Of a stretch of 49,369 nt of DNA, positions 1 to 10,574 are shown piece by piece (position 1 is the first letter of the stretch; each line of letters opens with the position of its first letter). Below the pieces are notes generated by a model, which saw nothing but the letters and a program-made list of their open reading frames with translations, searched no databases and had not been told where the DNA came from. The DNA is from an uncultured bacterium. Lineage in GTDB: Bacteria; Verrucomicrobiota; Verrucomicrobiia; Verrucomicrobiales; V1-33. The stretch lies in NCBI GenBank assembly GCA_903936775.1, contig CAIZWU010000105.1, positions 1 to 49,369 of the forward strand, given 5' to 3'. Both the position numbers and the translations under genes were made by a program.

Positions 1-908
1 GTGCCGGGCAGGAGTGAAGTCACGGTCAAAGGCAAGTAGGGCAGGGCCTCCTGCCAGGTATCTGCGAAACGGATTTCATCCACCTTCCAGCCGGAAGGGT
101 CCCCCGCGTTGTAGCCCGCGGCGAGGCGGAGTTGCTCCAGATCGGACCACACGTTAAAATTCGAGGCGGCTGACACCATGGTGAAACCGTCCGCTTCGGC
201 GGGTGGGCGATCCAGCCTGGGATTGATCCAGAGCGTGTATCTTTCCAGCAGGCCATCCACGGCGTTCAACTGTACCCGGGCCACAATTAGGGATTGCTGG
301 GTGGAAGGAGTGGTGGAAGGAGTGGTGGAAATGGCCGAAGTCCAGAGGTTCGCGTTGGTACCGCGGTCCCACAGGCGCCACAATGGCTCCCCGGCGCCGG
401 AAGGCATGCCCAGAATGACCACTTCATCCATGTTGGAATCAGCATCTGCAGGCTGGAGCGTGTTATCTGCCGCACGCAGGGAGAGATTGAAAAACCGCAG
501 GGTGCTGCCGGCGGTTTGTTGTCCCACGAAGGAGATCCAAAGCTCATTTCCCGAAGGCTGTTGGGTCGGCAGGCGCAGCACGGGGGCAATGTTGCTGATG
601 GTGGCAGCCTCCTCATTGGTGTCCACATGGGCATGATGACCCGTGGTCTGGAGGGCATTGCCTGCCGCATCCATATAGCGCAGGCTATCCGGCGCTATAT
701 CCGTGTCTGCTCCCGCCGCCGGGGCCGGGGTGGCGGCGAATCCTCCCTGATTTTTCAGCCCGTCCTCCGCTACCGGGTAGTTAAATCCCTCATAATAAAG
801 CAGTCCTGCCTGGGTGGGCGTCACTGCCCAGCTGGCCAGCAACCCCAGGGCTACCTTTGAAGTGCACCATGTAATTCGGTTATTCCTGGATTTTTGTGGC
901 GTGATCAT
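1..908 (-). CDS. exported LamG-like protein, N-terminal part (runs off window)
   Basis: An open frame reads from an ATG at 908 to the left edge without a stop, so the C-terminus is missing. The N-terminus is basic and then hydrophobic (KVALGLLASWAVTPTQA), which looks like a signal peptide. It is followed by LLYYEGFNYPV, a start seen in many exported verrucomicrobial and planctomycete proteins with concanavalin A/LamG-like folds. Later stretches such as ARVQLNAVDG..ERYTLWINP and VDEIRFADTW fit that beta-sandwich type (family knowledge). A short Ser/Thr/Pro repeat (STTPSTTPST) comes from a 12-base direct repeat near 301-330. The ligand cannot be told, and a C-terminal sorting signal would lie outside the window. 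The call as exported is firm; the fold is an inference. Confidence 0.75.
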   Translation of the reverse strand, partial: MITPQKSRNNRITWCTSKVALGLLASWAVTPTQAGLLYYEGFNYPVAEDGLKNQGGFAATPAPAAGADTDIAPDSLRYMDAAGNALQTTGHHAHVDTNEEAATISNIAPVLRLPTQQPSGNELWISFVGQQTAGSTLRFFNLSLRAADNTLQPADADSNMDEVVILGMPSGAGEPLWRLWDRGTNANLWTSAISTTPSTTPSTQQSLIVARVQLNAVDGLLERYTLWINPRLDRPPAEADGFTMVSAASNFNVWSDLEQLRLAAGYNAGDPSGWKVDEIRFADTWQEALPYLPLTVTSLLPG

Positions 909-1030
909 GCGGAATAGAGAACTAATCAACTATCTGGAGGAGGGACTGCGTGGATGAGCGTCAGGTGATTCAAGCCGCCTAAACAAGAGAGATCCGGCAA
1001 ACTCAATAAGAATTAAAAACTCACGCAAAA

Positions 1031-1352
1031 TTAAACCTGAAAATAATCTGTAACGCTGCGGGAAATAATCCGTATGGCCAGCCTGCCGGGATCATGCCGC
1101 CAGTGCTTGCCTGCGGCTGAATTTCCTGGTTCTTCCGGGATTCCGATGGCGTGATGATGGGGGGAGAGGTCGGGTTTGCCGGGGTGAAAGCGGACTCTGC
1201 TGCGGTAGTTGGCGAAGTCCTTCAGGCCCCGGGCCGTGCGTTTCAAAAAAGGCGATCAGGCGGTTGAGGCCTTCAGCAAGGGCATTGGTCAAGGGATGGG
1301 CAATGCCGTTGATCAGCCTTTCGGGATGACGCCGCAGTTCATGATCGTTCAT
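1031..1352 (-). pseudogene. ISL3-family transposase, C-terminal remnant, frameshifted
   Basis: On the minus strand two overlapping frames together give the end of a DDE transposase of the ISL3 (IS204/IS1001/IS1096/IS1165) type. The first frame reads RHPERLINGIAHPLTNALAE followed by GLNRLIAF. The second frame reads KRTARGLKDFANYR and then SRVRFHPGKPDLSPH. In the family the TNA.AEGLN block is followed directly by a K..A.GF....F/Y block and F.CG..DL.P. Here the join needs a one-base shift at a run of six T next to GAAACG (around 1243-1252). The N-terminal two thirds of a transposase are absent, and I see no terminal inverted repeats. It is a dead insertion-sequence fragment. Confidence 0.7.
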
Positions 1353-1437
1353 GCCTCCAGTGCCGCATTTCCCTTCAGCCTTTTCCTGCCTCGAAATACC
1401 ACGTGATTCCCGGGAGAACCGAATTGCAGCCCACGGC

Positions 1438-1466
1438 TTGATTCCTTAAGAGGCCCAAACTATTCT
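1438..1466 (+). promoter_or_regulatory. candidate sigma70 promoter of parE
   Basis: TTGATT at 1438-1443 and TATTCT at 1461-1466 are separated by exactly 17 bases. The parE ATG is at 1474, only seven bases beyond the -10 box, so transcription would start at or next to the start codon. No Shine-Dalgarno sequence is visible. If the promoter is used, the message is leaderless or nearly so. Confidence 0.45.
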
Positions 1467-1473
1467 CCCGGCC

Positions 1474-3369
<1,896 letters not shown>

Positions 3370-3462
3370 ATCGCCATCCCCTGACGATCATATTCCACAC
3401 TTTGACTCAGCAGCTGGCCCGGGCGGAAGTGGCGGGATGGACTGCCTGCTGACGGGAAAAAG

Positions 3463-4980
3463 TCAGGCTCCGGCATGGGCATCCCGCACGGCCTCGCCCC
3501 AACTGCGGTAATACTCCCTCGCGTAATTCACGAGTGAGGTATCACCGCCTTGGCTGCGGGGTCGGTTCATGCTGGTCAGATCAACCGGCTGGCCGGCGTC
3601 GAGGCGGGCGCGGAGCGCCCTGATGATATCGGATTTGCTGTCGAACCGGTGCCGGGGATGAGGCGGCCGGCTGGCGTTTTCCGGGATGCCGGCGGCCTTC
3701 AGGACGGCTTTCCAGGTGCCGAAAAATCCGATCAGATCATCGTGGAGGCGGCGGCCGGTGTTGCTGCTGGTGAGGACGGTCCGGCCGTCGATCCGCTCCC
3801 CGGCCCCGTAGCGTCTGGAGAGTTCCGCCAAGGCCCCATTGCAGGTGAAATGAGGGATGCGGGTGCGGTCGACGGGCAGTCCGGCGGCTTCCAGGGCCGC
3901 GCGGTGGGTGCCGTAAAAGCGCTTGGCCGCGACGATCAGGGTGCCGTCTTTGTGCGGGCCCTCATGGAGGTCTTTTCCAGCGACTGGCAGTCCGGCCGCA
4001 TGGCGTCGCCGGAACTCTGCCACGACGTCCTCCGCGTTCCAAAACCGGCGGGAAACCACCTGCAGGGGGTCTTCCAACAATCCTGCGGCGTCCACGGCCT
4101 CTTTCCAACCTCCAAACAATTGACACGCCCGGCGATCCAGATTGAGATCCCCGCCCGCCGCTTTTTTTACTTTAAGGGAACTCTTGAGCAGGGATTGCCC
4201 GGCGGCCGCGCGGGCTTGAATGGCCGCGATGACCGAAGCGGCATCCGGGTAGAGGGGTTCGGGTTTGAGCAGGTGCTTTTTCCACAGGGGAGGCGGCACC
4301 GGCAGCCCTGCGGCTTCCAGGGCCTCGTCCCATGACCCGAAATAATGCACCGCCCATTTTGGCAGGGAGCTGCATCCGGGGTGCCCTTTGACTTTCGTCC
4401 CTTGGAGGGGATCGGTCACGGTGGACAATTCAAGAAGTTTGGACAGCACAGACTCCCGCGTAAAGGCGCGGTCCTTGAGCCGGCGGGGGACGATCACCAG
4501 ACCGGCGGCCTCAATCGCGGCCGGCCAACTCCCGAAATGCTTCACGGCCTCCTGAAACAGCGGGCGATGCAGCTGCATCATGGTCACGGCCCTCGGACCC
4601 GCGCCATCTTCTGCCAGGGCCCTGACATCGGATAGAATTATTTCCGGCTCGCGCTTGGGCTTCGGCTCGCGCTTGGCTTTGGGTACGCGTTTGGCTTTGG
4701 GTACGCGTTTGGCTTTGGGCACGCGCTTGGCTTTGGGCACGCGCTTGGCTTTGGGCGCCCGTTTGGCTTTGGGCGTGGGCGGCTTGCGTAGATCGGGGCG
4801 GGGGCCGGAATCGGCCAACCGTTTCCCCGGGGCCGGTGTAAGTGCAGGGTCACTCGCAGATTGCATCAGGGCATAGAGGCTGCTTTTCCTCACTTTGCAA
4901 TCAGGGGAAAGCTGGTGCGGCGGGAAGCAAAGCCGCAGCATCATCCAAGGCTGGTCTCGCTGACGGTCAGGTGATAGCAT
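3463..4980 (-). CDS. repeat protein with homing-endonuclease-associated-type repeats and Lys-rich linker
   Basis: About 505 residues. The N-terminal third is basic and low in complexity: a tandem KAKRVP/KAKREP run encoded by an 18-base DNA repeat. The rest has six degenerate units of about 55-60 residues, each ending in a motif like YFGSWDEALEAAGL, FGSWPAAIEAAGL, FGGWKEAVDAAGL or FFGTWKAVLKAAGI. Such units match the 'homing endonuclease associated repeat' (HNH_repeat) type, thought to be DNA-binding helical modules. I see no HNH or other nuclease catalytic motif, so a DNA-binding role without cleavage is an inference. The most upstream ATG (4980) overlaps the end of the next gene by 14 bases; starts at 4944 or 4866 are also possible. 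It is likely co-transcribed with 4967-6595. Confidence 0.72.
   Translation of the reverse strand: MLSPDRQRDQPWMMLRLCFPPHQLSPDCKVRKSSLYALMQSASDPALTPAPGKRLADSGPRPDLRKPPTPKAKRAPKAKRVPKAKRVPKAKRVPKAKRVPKAKREPKPKREPEIILSDVRALAEDGAGPRAVTMMQLHRPLFQEAVKHFGSWPAAIEAAGLVIVPRRLKDRAFTRESVLSKLLELSTVTDPLQGTKVKGHPGCSSLPKWAVHYFGSWDEALEAAGLPVPPPLWKKHLLKPEPLYPDAASVIAAIQARAAAGQSLLKSSLKVKKAAGGDLNLDRRACQLFGGWKEAVDAAGLLEDPLQVVSRRFWNAEDVVAEFRRRHAAGLPVAGKDLHEGPHKDGTLIVAAKRFYGTHRAALEAAGLPVDRTRIPHFTCNGALAELSRRYGAGERIDGRTVLTSSNTGRRLHDDLIGFFGTWKAVLKAAGIPENASRPPHPRHRFDSKSDIIRALRARLDAGQPVDLTSMNRPRSQGGDTSLVNYAREYYRSWGEAVRDAHAGA
4646..4774. repeat. 18-base tandem repeat coding for KAKRVP units
   Basis: About seven imperfect copies of an 18-base unit (plus strand TTGGCTTTGGGYACGCGY) lie inside the repeat-protein gene. 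They code on the minus strand for KAKRVP, KAKRAP, KAKREP and KPKREP. The copies differ mainly at third positions. The repeat is in frame throughout, so copy-number change would alter linker length without breaking the gene. Confidence 0.85.
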
Positions 4981-6595
4981 CCACCTGAAGCCGGGCGAGG
5001 CCTAGCAGGGCCTTGGCGACGCTCTGCTCCAGCGGACCGGTGGTGCTGATTCTGAAGCAGTGGCCGCGCGGCAGTTCCGTGGGTGGCTGGTAACGTTGAG
5101 TGAGGGGAGCGAAGTCCTCCAGCCGGGCGTCGGAGACCTCGCCGGAACTGGCCTCGCGGGCACGGAGCCTTTGTTTGACCGCTGCCTTGCTGGCATGGGC
5201 TTCGAGGAAACACCATGCCACCCCGCGACTCCCGAACTGTTTCGCCAGCTTTTCCCGCTGGCTGCGGAGGGAATAGGTCGCGTCGAGAATGACGCTGCCG
5301 CCTTGTTCTACCTGCGCGGTGGCGGCCTCGAGCAGGCGCTGGTAGACTTGGCTAGTCATGGCCCGTGAATAGAGCTGCGGCCGGGCGGAAACCCTGCTGC
5401 GTTCATACAGGGGCAGGCCGGCCGCTGCTTTGCGGAGCCGGTCGGAAGCGAAAACTTCCCAACCAAGTTCAGCTCCGAGGGCCTGCGCGAGGTTGCTTTT
5501 TCCGGAGGCGATGCCGCCCATCACCACCAGTACGAGGGGCTGCGATCCGGCGACGGCATAACGCAGCGCCAGCTGGAAGTAGCGCCGCGCCCGCTCCGCC
5601 CCCGCCTGCCGCTGACGTTCCGGGGCGGCATGGGCCACACTCTGCAGGCTCTCGACTTTGCCCCGCACACAGGCGCGATAACATTTGTAAAAATCCATCA
5701 GGCGCAGCATTCCGTCATCATGCAGCGCCCTGGCCATCCGGATGGCGAACTGACGCGCCAGATCGGAGCGCTTATGGTAATCGAGGTCCATGGCGAGAAA
5801 CGCCGCGTCGTTGGCCACATCCACATAACGGAAGCGGTCATTGAACTCGATGCAGTCGTAAATCTGCAGGGTGCCGGGCGTGAGATGAATATGTTCGAGG
5901 TGCAGATCCCCGTGGCAGTCGAGGATACGGCCCTCCCGGAGTCGCGAGGCAAAGAGCCGGGCGTGGCGGGCATAAAACCGGTTGGTATAAAAAGGAAGGG
6001 TGGCCGCCGCGGCCGGGGAAAGGGTGTGGCCGATGAACTCCCGGGTCTGACGGAAATTCTCGTCGGTGCTGATGCGGAGATGGTCAATGCGTCCCCAGTC
6101 ACGGATTTCCCCGGTGGGTTGCTGGGCCTCATAAAACTCCTTCAGGAATCGGGCGATCCGGTTCAGATCGCGGGGGCCGATCCCGTTGCGTTTGAGGAGT
6201 TGGTCGAGAAAATGTCCGTCAGGAAGCTGACGCATTTGCACGGCGTATTCCACCGCGGGGCCTTCCTGGCCGAAAGCAAAGTGCCCGCCGTGCTTCGTGA
6301 TAGGAATGACCCCGAGGTAGGTGCTGGGCGCGAGCCGGCGGTTGAGGGCGACCTCACGTTCGCAGAAATGCAGGCGCTTCGCGGGGGTGGAAAAGTCGAG
6401 GAAACCAAAGTTGACGGCTTTCTTCACCTTGTAGACAAAAGGCGGCGCGATGAAGACGAACGAGGCATGGGTCTGCACCAGGCGCACCCGCTTCGGCCGG
6501 TGGGGATAGGACTGCGGATCAAGCAGGAAGGGGAGCAGTTGTTCCTGCGCCACCAAAGCCCCGTCGGGGTGTTCGTCAGGTTGGGTCGTGGTCAT
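4967..6595 (-). CDS. bifunctional aminoglycoside phosphotransferase-like/P-loop kinase protein
   Basis: 542 residues with two enzyme-like domains. The N-terminal part is of the aminoglycoside phosphotransferase fold (COG2187 type): catalytic HGD at 228-230 in ILDCHGDLHLEHI, followed by YDCIEFNDRFRYVDV with the metal-binding Asp. The C-terminal part is a small P-loop kinase (COG0645 type) with GGIASGKS at about 360-367 and SDRLRK further on. This fusion is a well-known but uncharacterised bacterial family; the substrate is unknown and antibiotic resistance should not be assumed. Its last bases overlap the following repeat-protein gene by 14, suggesting one transcript. The start ATG is preceded by about 290 bases without a gene. 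Confidence 0.85.
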   Translation of the reverse strand: MTTTQPDEHPDGALVAQEQLLPFLLDPQSYPHRPKRVRLVQTHASFVFIAPPFVYKVKKAVNFGFLDFSTPAKRLHFCEREVALNRRLAPSTYLGVIPITKHGGHFAFGQEGPAVEYAVQMRQLPDGHFLDQLLKRNGIGPRDLNRIARFLKEFYEAQQPTGEIRDWGRIDHLRISTDENFRQTREFIGHTLSPAAAATLPFYTNRFYARHARLFASRLREGRILDCHGDLHLEHIHLTPGTLQIYDCIEFNDRFRYVDVANDAAFLAMDLDYHKRSDLARQFAIRMARALHDDGMLRLMDFYKCYRACVRGKVESLQSVAHAAPERQRQAGAERARRYFQLALRYAVAGSQPLVLVVMGGIASGKSNLAQALGAELGWEVFASDRLRKAAAGLPLYERSRVSARPQLYSRAMTSQVYQRLLEAATAQVEQGGSVILDATYSLRSQREKLAKQFGSRGVAWCFLEAHASKAAVKQRLRAREASSGEVSDARLEDFAPLTQRYQPPTELPRGHCFRISTTGPLEQSVAKALLGLARLQVDAIT

Positions 6596-6889
6596 GGGCG
6601 GTGCGGCATTTCCAGTGGTTGTTCAAATCACTTCCGCTCCTGCGGCGAAGGTTTCTTTGGGAAGATACTCCTTAAGGCGGCGGTGGCGAATCCTGAGAGG
6701 GAAACATTTTTACAAGGCCGGCCGGTGAGACCGGCAAGGTGCCTGCTGCGGGGACCGGGAGAGTCCTCCGGCCATCAGGCCGGCGAAGGAGAACGGCAGG
6801 AATCGGCACATGGGAGGGAGCAGGATGAGGATGCCCGGATTGCGGAACCGGACGAAGCCGGGGACTTGGTGGTTACGTTGACCTTGGAG

Positions 6890-7339
6890 TCAGGAGGATT
6901 GTTCCGTGGCCCATTTCATGGCGGCGGGGAGGCCCATGCCGCCGCTGCCGCCGAGCCGTTGGTCGATGGCCTCCAGTTCATGGATGAGGTCGCGGACTTC
7001 CTTGCGGGAGTAGGGGCCGCCGGCGGCATCGCAGAAGTGGGTGCGGCAGGCAAAGGGGCGGGAATCGTAAATGGTGCAGCGGCCGTCCGGTCCCAGGAGA
7101 GGGCAGGAGCCGTCCGCTGGCAGCGGGAGTTTTTTCTTTCCGGCGGCGCGGGCGGCGGAGTGGGCCACGAGGGCTTCGCCCCGGGTGAGAAAAGGGGTGC
7201 GGCCGGTCAGGCGGAACCGGCAGCATTCGGTGCGGTTCAGGCAATTTCGGTCGATAGGCCGTTGGGCGAGCCGGGCGTAGACCTCCCGGACCTGAAGGAG
7301 AAGGGCGGTACGTTCTGCGGAAGTGAGGCCTCGGGCCAT
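6890..7339 (-). CDS. YkgJ-family cysteine-cluster protein
   Basis: 149 residues from the ATG at 7339. The open frame continues far upstream in Pro-rich sequence, but similarity begins at MARGLTSAERTALL. Cysteine motifs NCLNRTECCRF, SCPLLGPDGRCTIYDSRP and FACRTHFC are the hallmark of the CxxCxxCC/YkgJ family, proposed to bind zinc or an iron-sulfur centre. Function is unknown for the family. It stands alone on the minus strand, divergent from the gene at 7462. The 294 bases between it and 6595 contain no gene I can support. Confidence 0.8.
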   Translation of the reverse strand: MARGLTSAERTALLLQVREVYARLAQRPIDRNCLNRTECCRFRLTGRTPFLTRGEALVAHSAARAAGKKKLPLPADGSCPLLGPDGRCTIYDSRPFACRTHFCDAAGGPYSRKEVRDLIHELEAIDQRLGGSGGMGLPAAMKWATEQSS

Positions 7340-7461
7340 GGGGAAGTCAGTTTGGGGGAAAGGTGGAGCCGGCGAACCTCGGGTGGGGATGGGGGAACGT
7401 CCAACGTGGAATGAGGAAAGCGGGACGTTGCGGGAACGTCGGGGTGGTGGTAAGAACGGCC

Positions 7462-8169
7462 ATGCTTTGGTATTATGTTTCGGATCGACAGGAGCGCCTC
7501 GCCGTTCCGGAGGACCAGTTGGTGGCTCTGGCGGGCAGTGGAGTGCTGCGGCCCACGACATTGGTCTGGCAAAAGGGAATGCCCGCGTGGGTCTCGGCCG
7601 GGGAGGTGAAACCGGAGATTTTCCAGGATGGGCCGGGCCAGCATACGGGGTCTGCGGTGGCGTCTGCGGAGTCCGGCGGCCTGGTGGCGGAGCTGGCGCG
7701 GACCCTGCGGGGTTATGCGGGGTGGGTTGAGGTGTCAGGCTGGCTGCACGGAGCGACCGGGGTGGTTTGTGTGGCGGTAGGCACGGCGATTGGTTATTTT
7801 GCATGGTTGAAGCCGGAGCGGCTGACCGAATGGGGCAAGCGGGTGCCGCCGCTGCTGCGTCCGGTCATGGAGCACCCGTGGGCGACCGTGGGCGGATTGG
7901 CCTTGGCGGCGTTGCTGCTGCTGTTCATGGCGGCGCAGCTGATCGGCGGGGCCGCCCGGGCGCGGCGGGCAGAGCAGTTGGGAAGCCGGGAGGAATTGCG
8001 GATTGCCCTGCGCAGCATGGGAAGTTTTTTCCGGTCCACCGTGCTGACCTTGTTGCTGGGACTCCTGTTGCTGGCCGGAGCGTTGCTTTATTTCTATCGT
8101 CCGGTCAAAACTTCCGGGCCGCCTGCTCCGGAGCCCGCCGCGGCGCCCAAGGAACGGGTTACCATCTGA
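7462..8169 (+). CDS. membrane protein with N-terminal GYF_2 (DUF4339) domain
   Basis: 235 residues. MLWYYVSDRQERLAVPEDQL and then TTLVWQKGMPAWVSAGE match the GYF_2 domain (W-Y-Y...G..P.....L......G......VW..GM..W), normally a peptide-binding module in bacterial membrane proteins. Three hydrophobic segments follow: about 100-118, 141-164 and 193-215. A Pro/Ala-rich tail ends the protein. The start is set at the ATG directly before the domain, because the upstream in-frame ATGs (7363, 7411) add unrelated Gly/Arg-rich sequence. The gene at 8177 begins seven bases after the stop, so the two are probably co-transcribed. The partner is unknown. Confidence 0.75.
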   Translation: MLWYYVSDRQERLAVPEDQLVALAGSGVLRPTTLVWQKGMPAWVSAGEVKPEIFQDGPGQHTGSAVASAESGGLVAELARTLRGYAGWVEVSGWLHGATGVVCVAVGTAIGYFAWLKPERLTEWGKRVPPLLRPVMEHPWATVGGLALAALLLLFMAAQLIGGAARARRAEQLGSREELRIALRSMGSFFRSTVLTLLLGLLLLAGALLYFYRPVKTSGPPAPEPAAAPKERVTI

Positions 8170-8176
8170 TTTCGTG

Positions 8177-8743
8177 ATGGTGCCGCCGCCCCTGTTTCAT
8201 CTGCCTGCTTTGGAGGCCTGCCCCTATCTGCCGCGTCAGGACGAGCCCCTGTCAGCGGCCTCCGTGGCGGTGCTCGGGGAGGAGCGCGGTGCGGATTTTT
8301 ACCTGGCCGCCCTGCATTACGCGCAGAGCCTGTGGCGTCAGGGGTTTCCTGCGCGGTCGATTCTGTTGCTGAACCGGGCCTTGGGGGCGGAATTGGAGGG
8401 GTCGGAGCCGGTGCTCCGGCAGTGGCCCCTGCCTTATCTGGCGATCGGTTGGCTGCTGAAAAATCACTGGCCGGAGCACTTCATCGGAAACCCGCGGAGG
8501 CATTGGCAACACCTTGCCACCCGGATGTCCGGGCCGCGCGCGGAGTTGCGGACATGGCGGGCCTGGGCGTGCTGGCGGATGGCCTGTGTGGCGCTGCCGG
8601 ACCTGCCCGCGGATGAAAAACAACTGGCCGGGGAAGGGGTCAGGGAACCGGGTGAGGAGCAGATTGCCGGGCACTTGGAGCGACTGGGGCATCCGGGCGA
8701 GGTGGGGCTTTGGCGGGAAGTGCTGGAGGGACTGGGAGGATGA
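8177..8743 (+). CDS. hypothetical protein, probably soluble
   Basis: 188 residues, no family recognised. It has no signal peptide or membrane segment. It is rich in Trp and Leu and largely helical in appearance (YLAALHYAQSLWRQGFPARS, LPYLAIGWLLKNHW, TWRAWACWRMACVALPDL). The middle part (GADFYLAALHYAQSLWRQG.PARSILLLNRAL) resembles a tetratricopeptide-like helical pair, but this is weak. A GTG sits directly before the ATG used here (GTGATG). It follows the GYF_2 membrane gene by seven bases and may work with it. Confidence 0.6.
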   Translation: MVPPPLFHLPALEACPYLPRQDEPLSAASVAVLGEERGADFYLAALHYAQSLWRQGFPARSILLLNRALGAELEGSEPVLRQWPLPYLAIGWLLKNHWPEHFIGNPRRHWQHLATRMSGPRAELRTWRAWACWRMACVALPDLPADEKQLAGEGVREPGEEQIAGHLERLGHPGEVGLWREVLEGLGG

Positions 8744-9084
8744 TTTTCCGGAACTTCCGCGCTCCGTCCCGCCCGTGATGTTTCGTCCCCGGTTCCATCC
8801 CATCCCGACCCCGCTCCGCTCCACGAATGCTCCGGAGGAAAATCCCGCCGTCTGACTATCGCAAGGAGTTGGCCACCGGCGGCCGGACTACCCGGTTCCG
8901 CCCGGGACGCCGGACGCGGGGAGGAAATCACGTTGCGTTTGAAGGCGCCAAGCGGCCAGTATCTTTGACTTTGTCTGCCTGTATGATTACCACTGGCGCG
9001 TGCCGGGCAAGGACCGAAGTTTCCGGCATCTGTGAAAGGCCCCGTCTGGAAGCCTGGAAATCAATTTTAGCAGGGCGGCCCACC
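8744..9084 (+). other. gene-free stretch upstream of SGNH hydrolase
   Basis: The frame of the following gene is open back to 8827, but the residues it would encode are Arg/Pro-rich, and a signal peptide only begins at the ATG at 9085. I find no tRNA, terminator or convincing promoter. A TATGAT-like box near 8981 has no matching -35 element at the right distance. Confidence 0.4.
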
Positions 9085-10542
9085 ATGAACCGATTGAATA
9101 ACTCAACCCAAAAACGGCTTTTCCAGACTCTCGTGCTTGCGATTGGTTTTGCCAGCAGCGCGGCCGTCAGAGCCGTCCCGCCAGACGATCCGCCCGTAAA
9201 ATTCCCCTCCGCGGGCGGATGGGGTAAAAACATCCAGCGCACCATGCGATTGCTCGCCACCAGCACGGCAGCGCAGCGGAACACGGTCCGTATACTTTTT
9301 TACGGCCAGTCCATCACAGAGCAGAAGTGGTCGAAGCTGGTGGAGGAGGATTTGCGCAAGCGTTTCCCCCACGCGGATCTCGTGATGGAAAACCGTGCCC
9401 TCGGCGGATTTGCCTCGCAATTGCTCGCACGCACCGCAGAGACCGACCTGTATCCATTCCAGCCGGACCTGCTCATCTTTCACGTCTATGGCGCGCACGA
9501 TAAATACGAGGACATCATCCGCCGCACGCGGGAGCGGACGTGTGCGGAAATCCTGATTCAGACCGATCACGTCACGAAGACCGCTGATCTCACCGAGGAA
9601 ACCGATCCCGCAAAAGTGCCGATCCAGAGCGGCAGGTGGGATGCTTTTTTCAATCACAACTTCCTCCCCTCGATCGCGAAAAAATATGGCGCGGAGCTTT
9701 GCGGCCAGCGCACGATTTGGAAGACCTACCTCGCCGAAAACAAACTGGAGCCGAAGGCGTTGCTGAAAGATGACGTGCATCTCAACGCGCACGGCGAATT
9801 CCTCATGGCGGAAATTGTTAAAGCGCATCTGCGGCGTGACGCGACGTTCGACCCCTCACCTGCGGAGGCGTGGGTGAAGACGCTCGTGGTGGGGAAAGAC
9901 GTGCGCTTTGAAAATGGAAAACTGCGCATGGAATTTGAGGGGAATCGCGTGGATGTGGTGTGCAAAACGGGCACCACCGCGCCTGCGGCAGTGACCATCG
10001 ACGGGCAGAAACCGTCCGGGATTTCCTCGCTCTACGGCTTCACTCGTGCGGTCACGAAGCCTGAGGGAAAATGGCAGGTGAAATGGCCAGTCGTCGCGCC
10101 CATCGGGTCGGAGAAACTCCTGCTGGTGGAGGATTGGACGCTCCACATCAAGCGCGCCGATCCCGCGAACGAAAAGCGCTTCACGTTCACCGTCAACGGA
10201 TCCAAGACCGGCGCGGACGGCGAGGGGCGCAGTGATCAGAAATTCATCTCCAACTCCGGCCGCATCGTCATCACGCCGGAAGATTGGAACGCCGCCTACG
10301 CCCTCGCCCTTGCCGGCATCACGCCGGTGCCGGAGAGCTTTACCGTGAAGTGGAGCGTCGTGCCACGCTTCGTTGATGAATTCACTTCGCCCGGTGTAAA
10401 AGACCCGGCCATCGAGACGACCGTCACGCTCGCGCAAGGCCTCGCGAACTCGAAGCATACGCTGGAGATCGACGGCGGCGCGGAAACCATCGCCGCGCTG
10501 CGCGTGTATCGCCCGGCGCTCCAAGCGGTGGAAACGAAGTAG
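9085..10542 (+). CDS. exported SGNH/GDSL-type hydrolase
   Basis: 485 residues from the ATG at 9085. A signal peptide (KRLFQTLVLAIGFASSAAVRA) is followed by an SGNH hydrolase domain. Block I is FYGQSITEQKW with Ser as nucleophile (GQS instead of GDS). A Gly/Asn block is ENRALGGFASQLL, and block V is DDVHLNAHGEFLM with the Asp-x-x-His pair. The second half (from about residue 255) looks like one or two beta-sandwich modules and carries no motif I recognise. SGNH enzymes of this build usually deacylate or cleave esters on sugars or lipids; the substrate here is unknown. The next gene, also exported, starts 32 bases downstream. Confidence 0.8.
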   Translation: MNRLNNSTQKRLFQTLVLAIGFASSAAVRAVPPDDPPVKFPSAGGWGKNIQRTMRLLATSTAAQRNTVRILFYGQSITEQKWSKLVEEDLRKRFPHADLVMENRALGGFASQLLARTAETDLYPFQPDLLIFHVYGAHDKYEDIIRRTRERTCAEILIQTDHVTKTADLTEETDPAKVPIQSGRWDAFFNHNFLPSIAKKYGAELCGQRTIWKTYLAENKLEPKALLKDDVHLNAHGEFLMAEIVKAHLRRDATFDPSPAEAWVKTLVVGKDVRFENGKLRMEFEGNRVDVVCKTGTTAPAAVTIDGQKPSGISSLYGFTRAVTKPEGKWQVKWPVVAPIGSEKLLLVEDWTLHIKRADPANEKRFTFTVNGSKTGADGEGRSDQKFISNSGRIVITPEDWNAAYALALAGITPVPESFTVKWSVVPRFVDEFTSPGVKDPAIETTVTLAQGLANSKHTLEIDGGAETIAALRVYRPALQAVETK

Positions 10543-10574
10543 GCACGGAATTTCACCCGATCCATTCTCCAAAC

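Larger units (their letters stand above)
909..1473. other. intergenic stretch with transposase remnant and parE promoter
   Basis: There is no intact gene here. The stretch holds a broken ISL3-type transposase end (about 1140-1352, minus strand) and, next to parE, a sigma70-like promoter. The part from 909 to 1030 is comparatively AT-rich and shows no feature I can support; it should contain the promoter of the leftward gene starting at 908. Confidence 0.6.

Noticed and set aside
4646..4774. Tandem repeat considered as a CRISPR array
   Set aside because: Units are 18 bases, contiguous, without spacers, and in frame within a coding region.
6700..6820. 33-codon minus-strand ORF (MCRFLPFSFAGLMAGGLS) in the 6596-6889 gap
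   Set aside because: It has a hydrophobic start but no ribosome binding site, no promoter and no recognised family; too short to support.
5630..7414. 594-codon plus-strand frame across the kinase fusion and the YkgJ gene
   Set aside because: It spans two well supported minus-strand genes and shows no domain.
8965..8986. Promoter TTGACT...TATGAT upstream of the SGNH hydrolase
   Set aside because: The spacing between the boxes is about 11 bases, too short for a sigma70 promoter.
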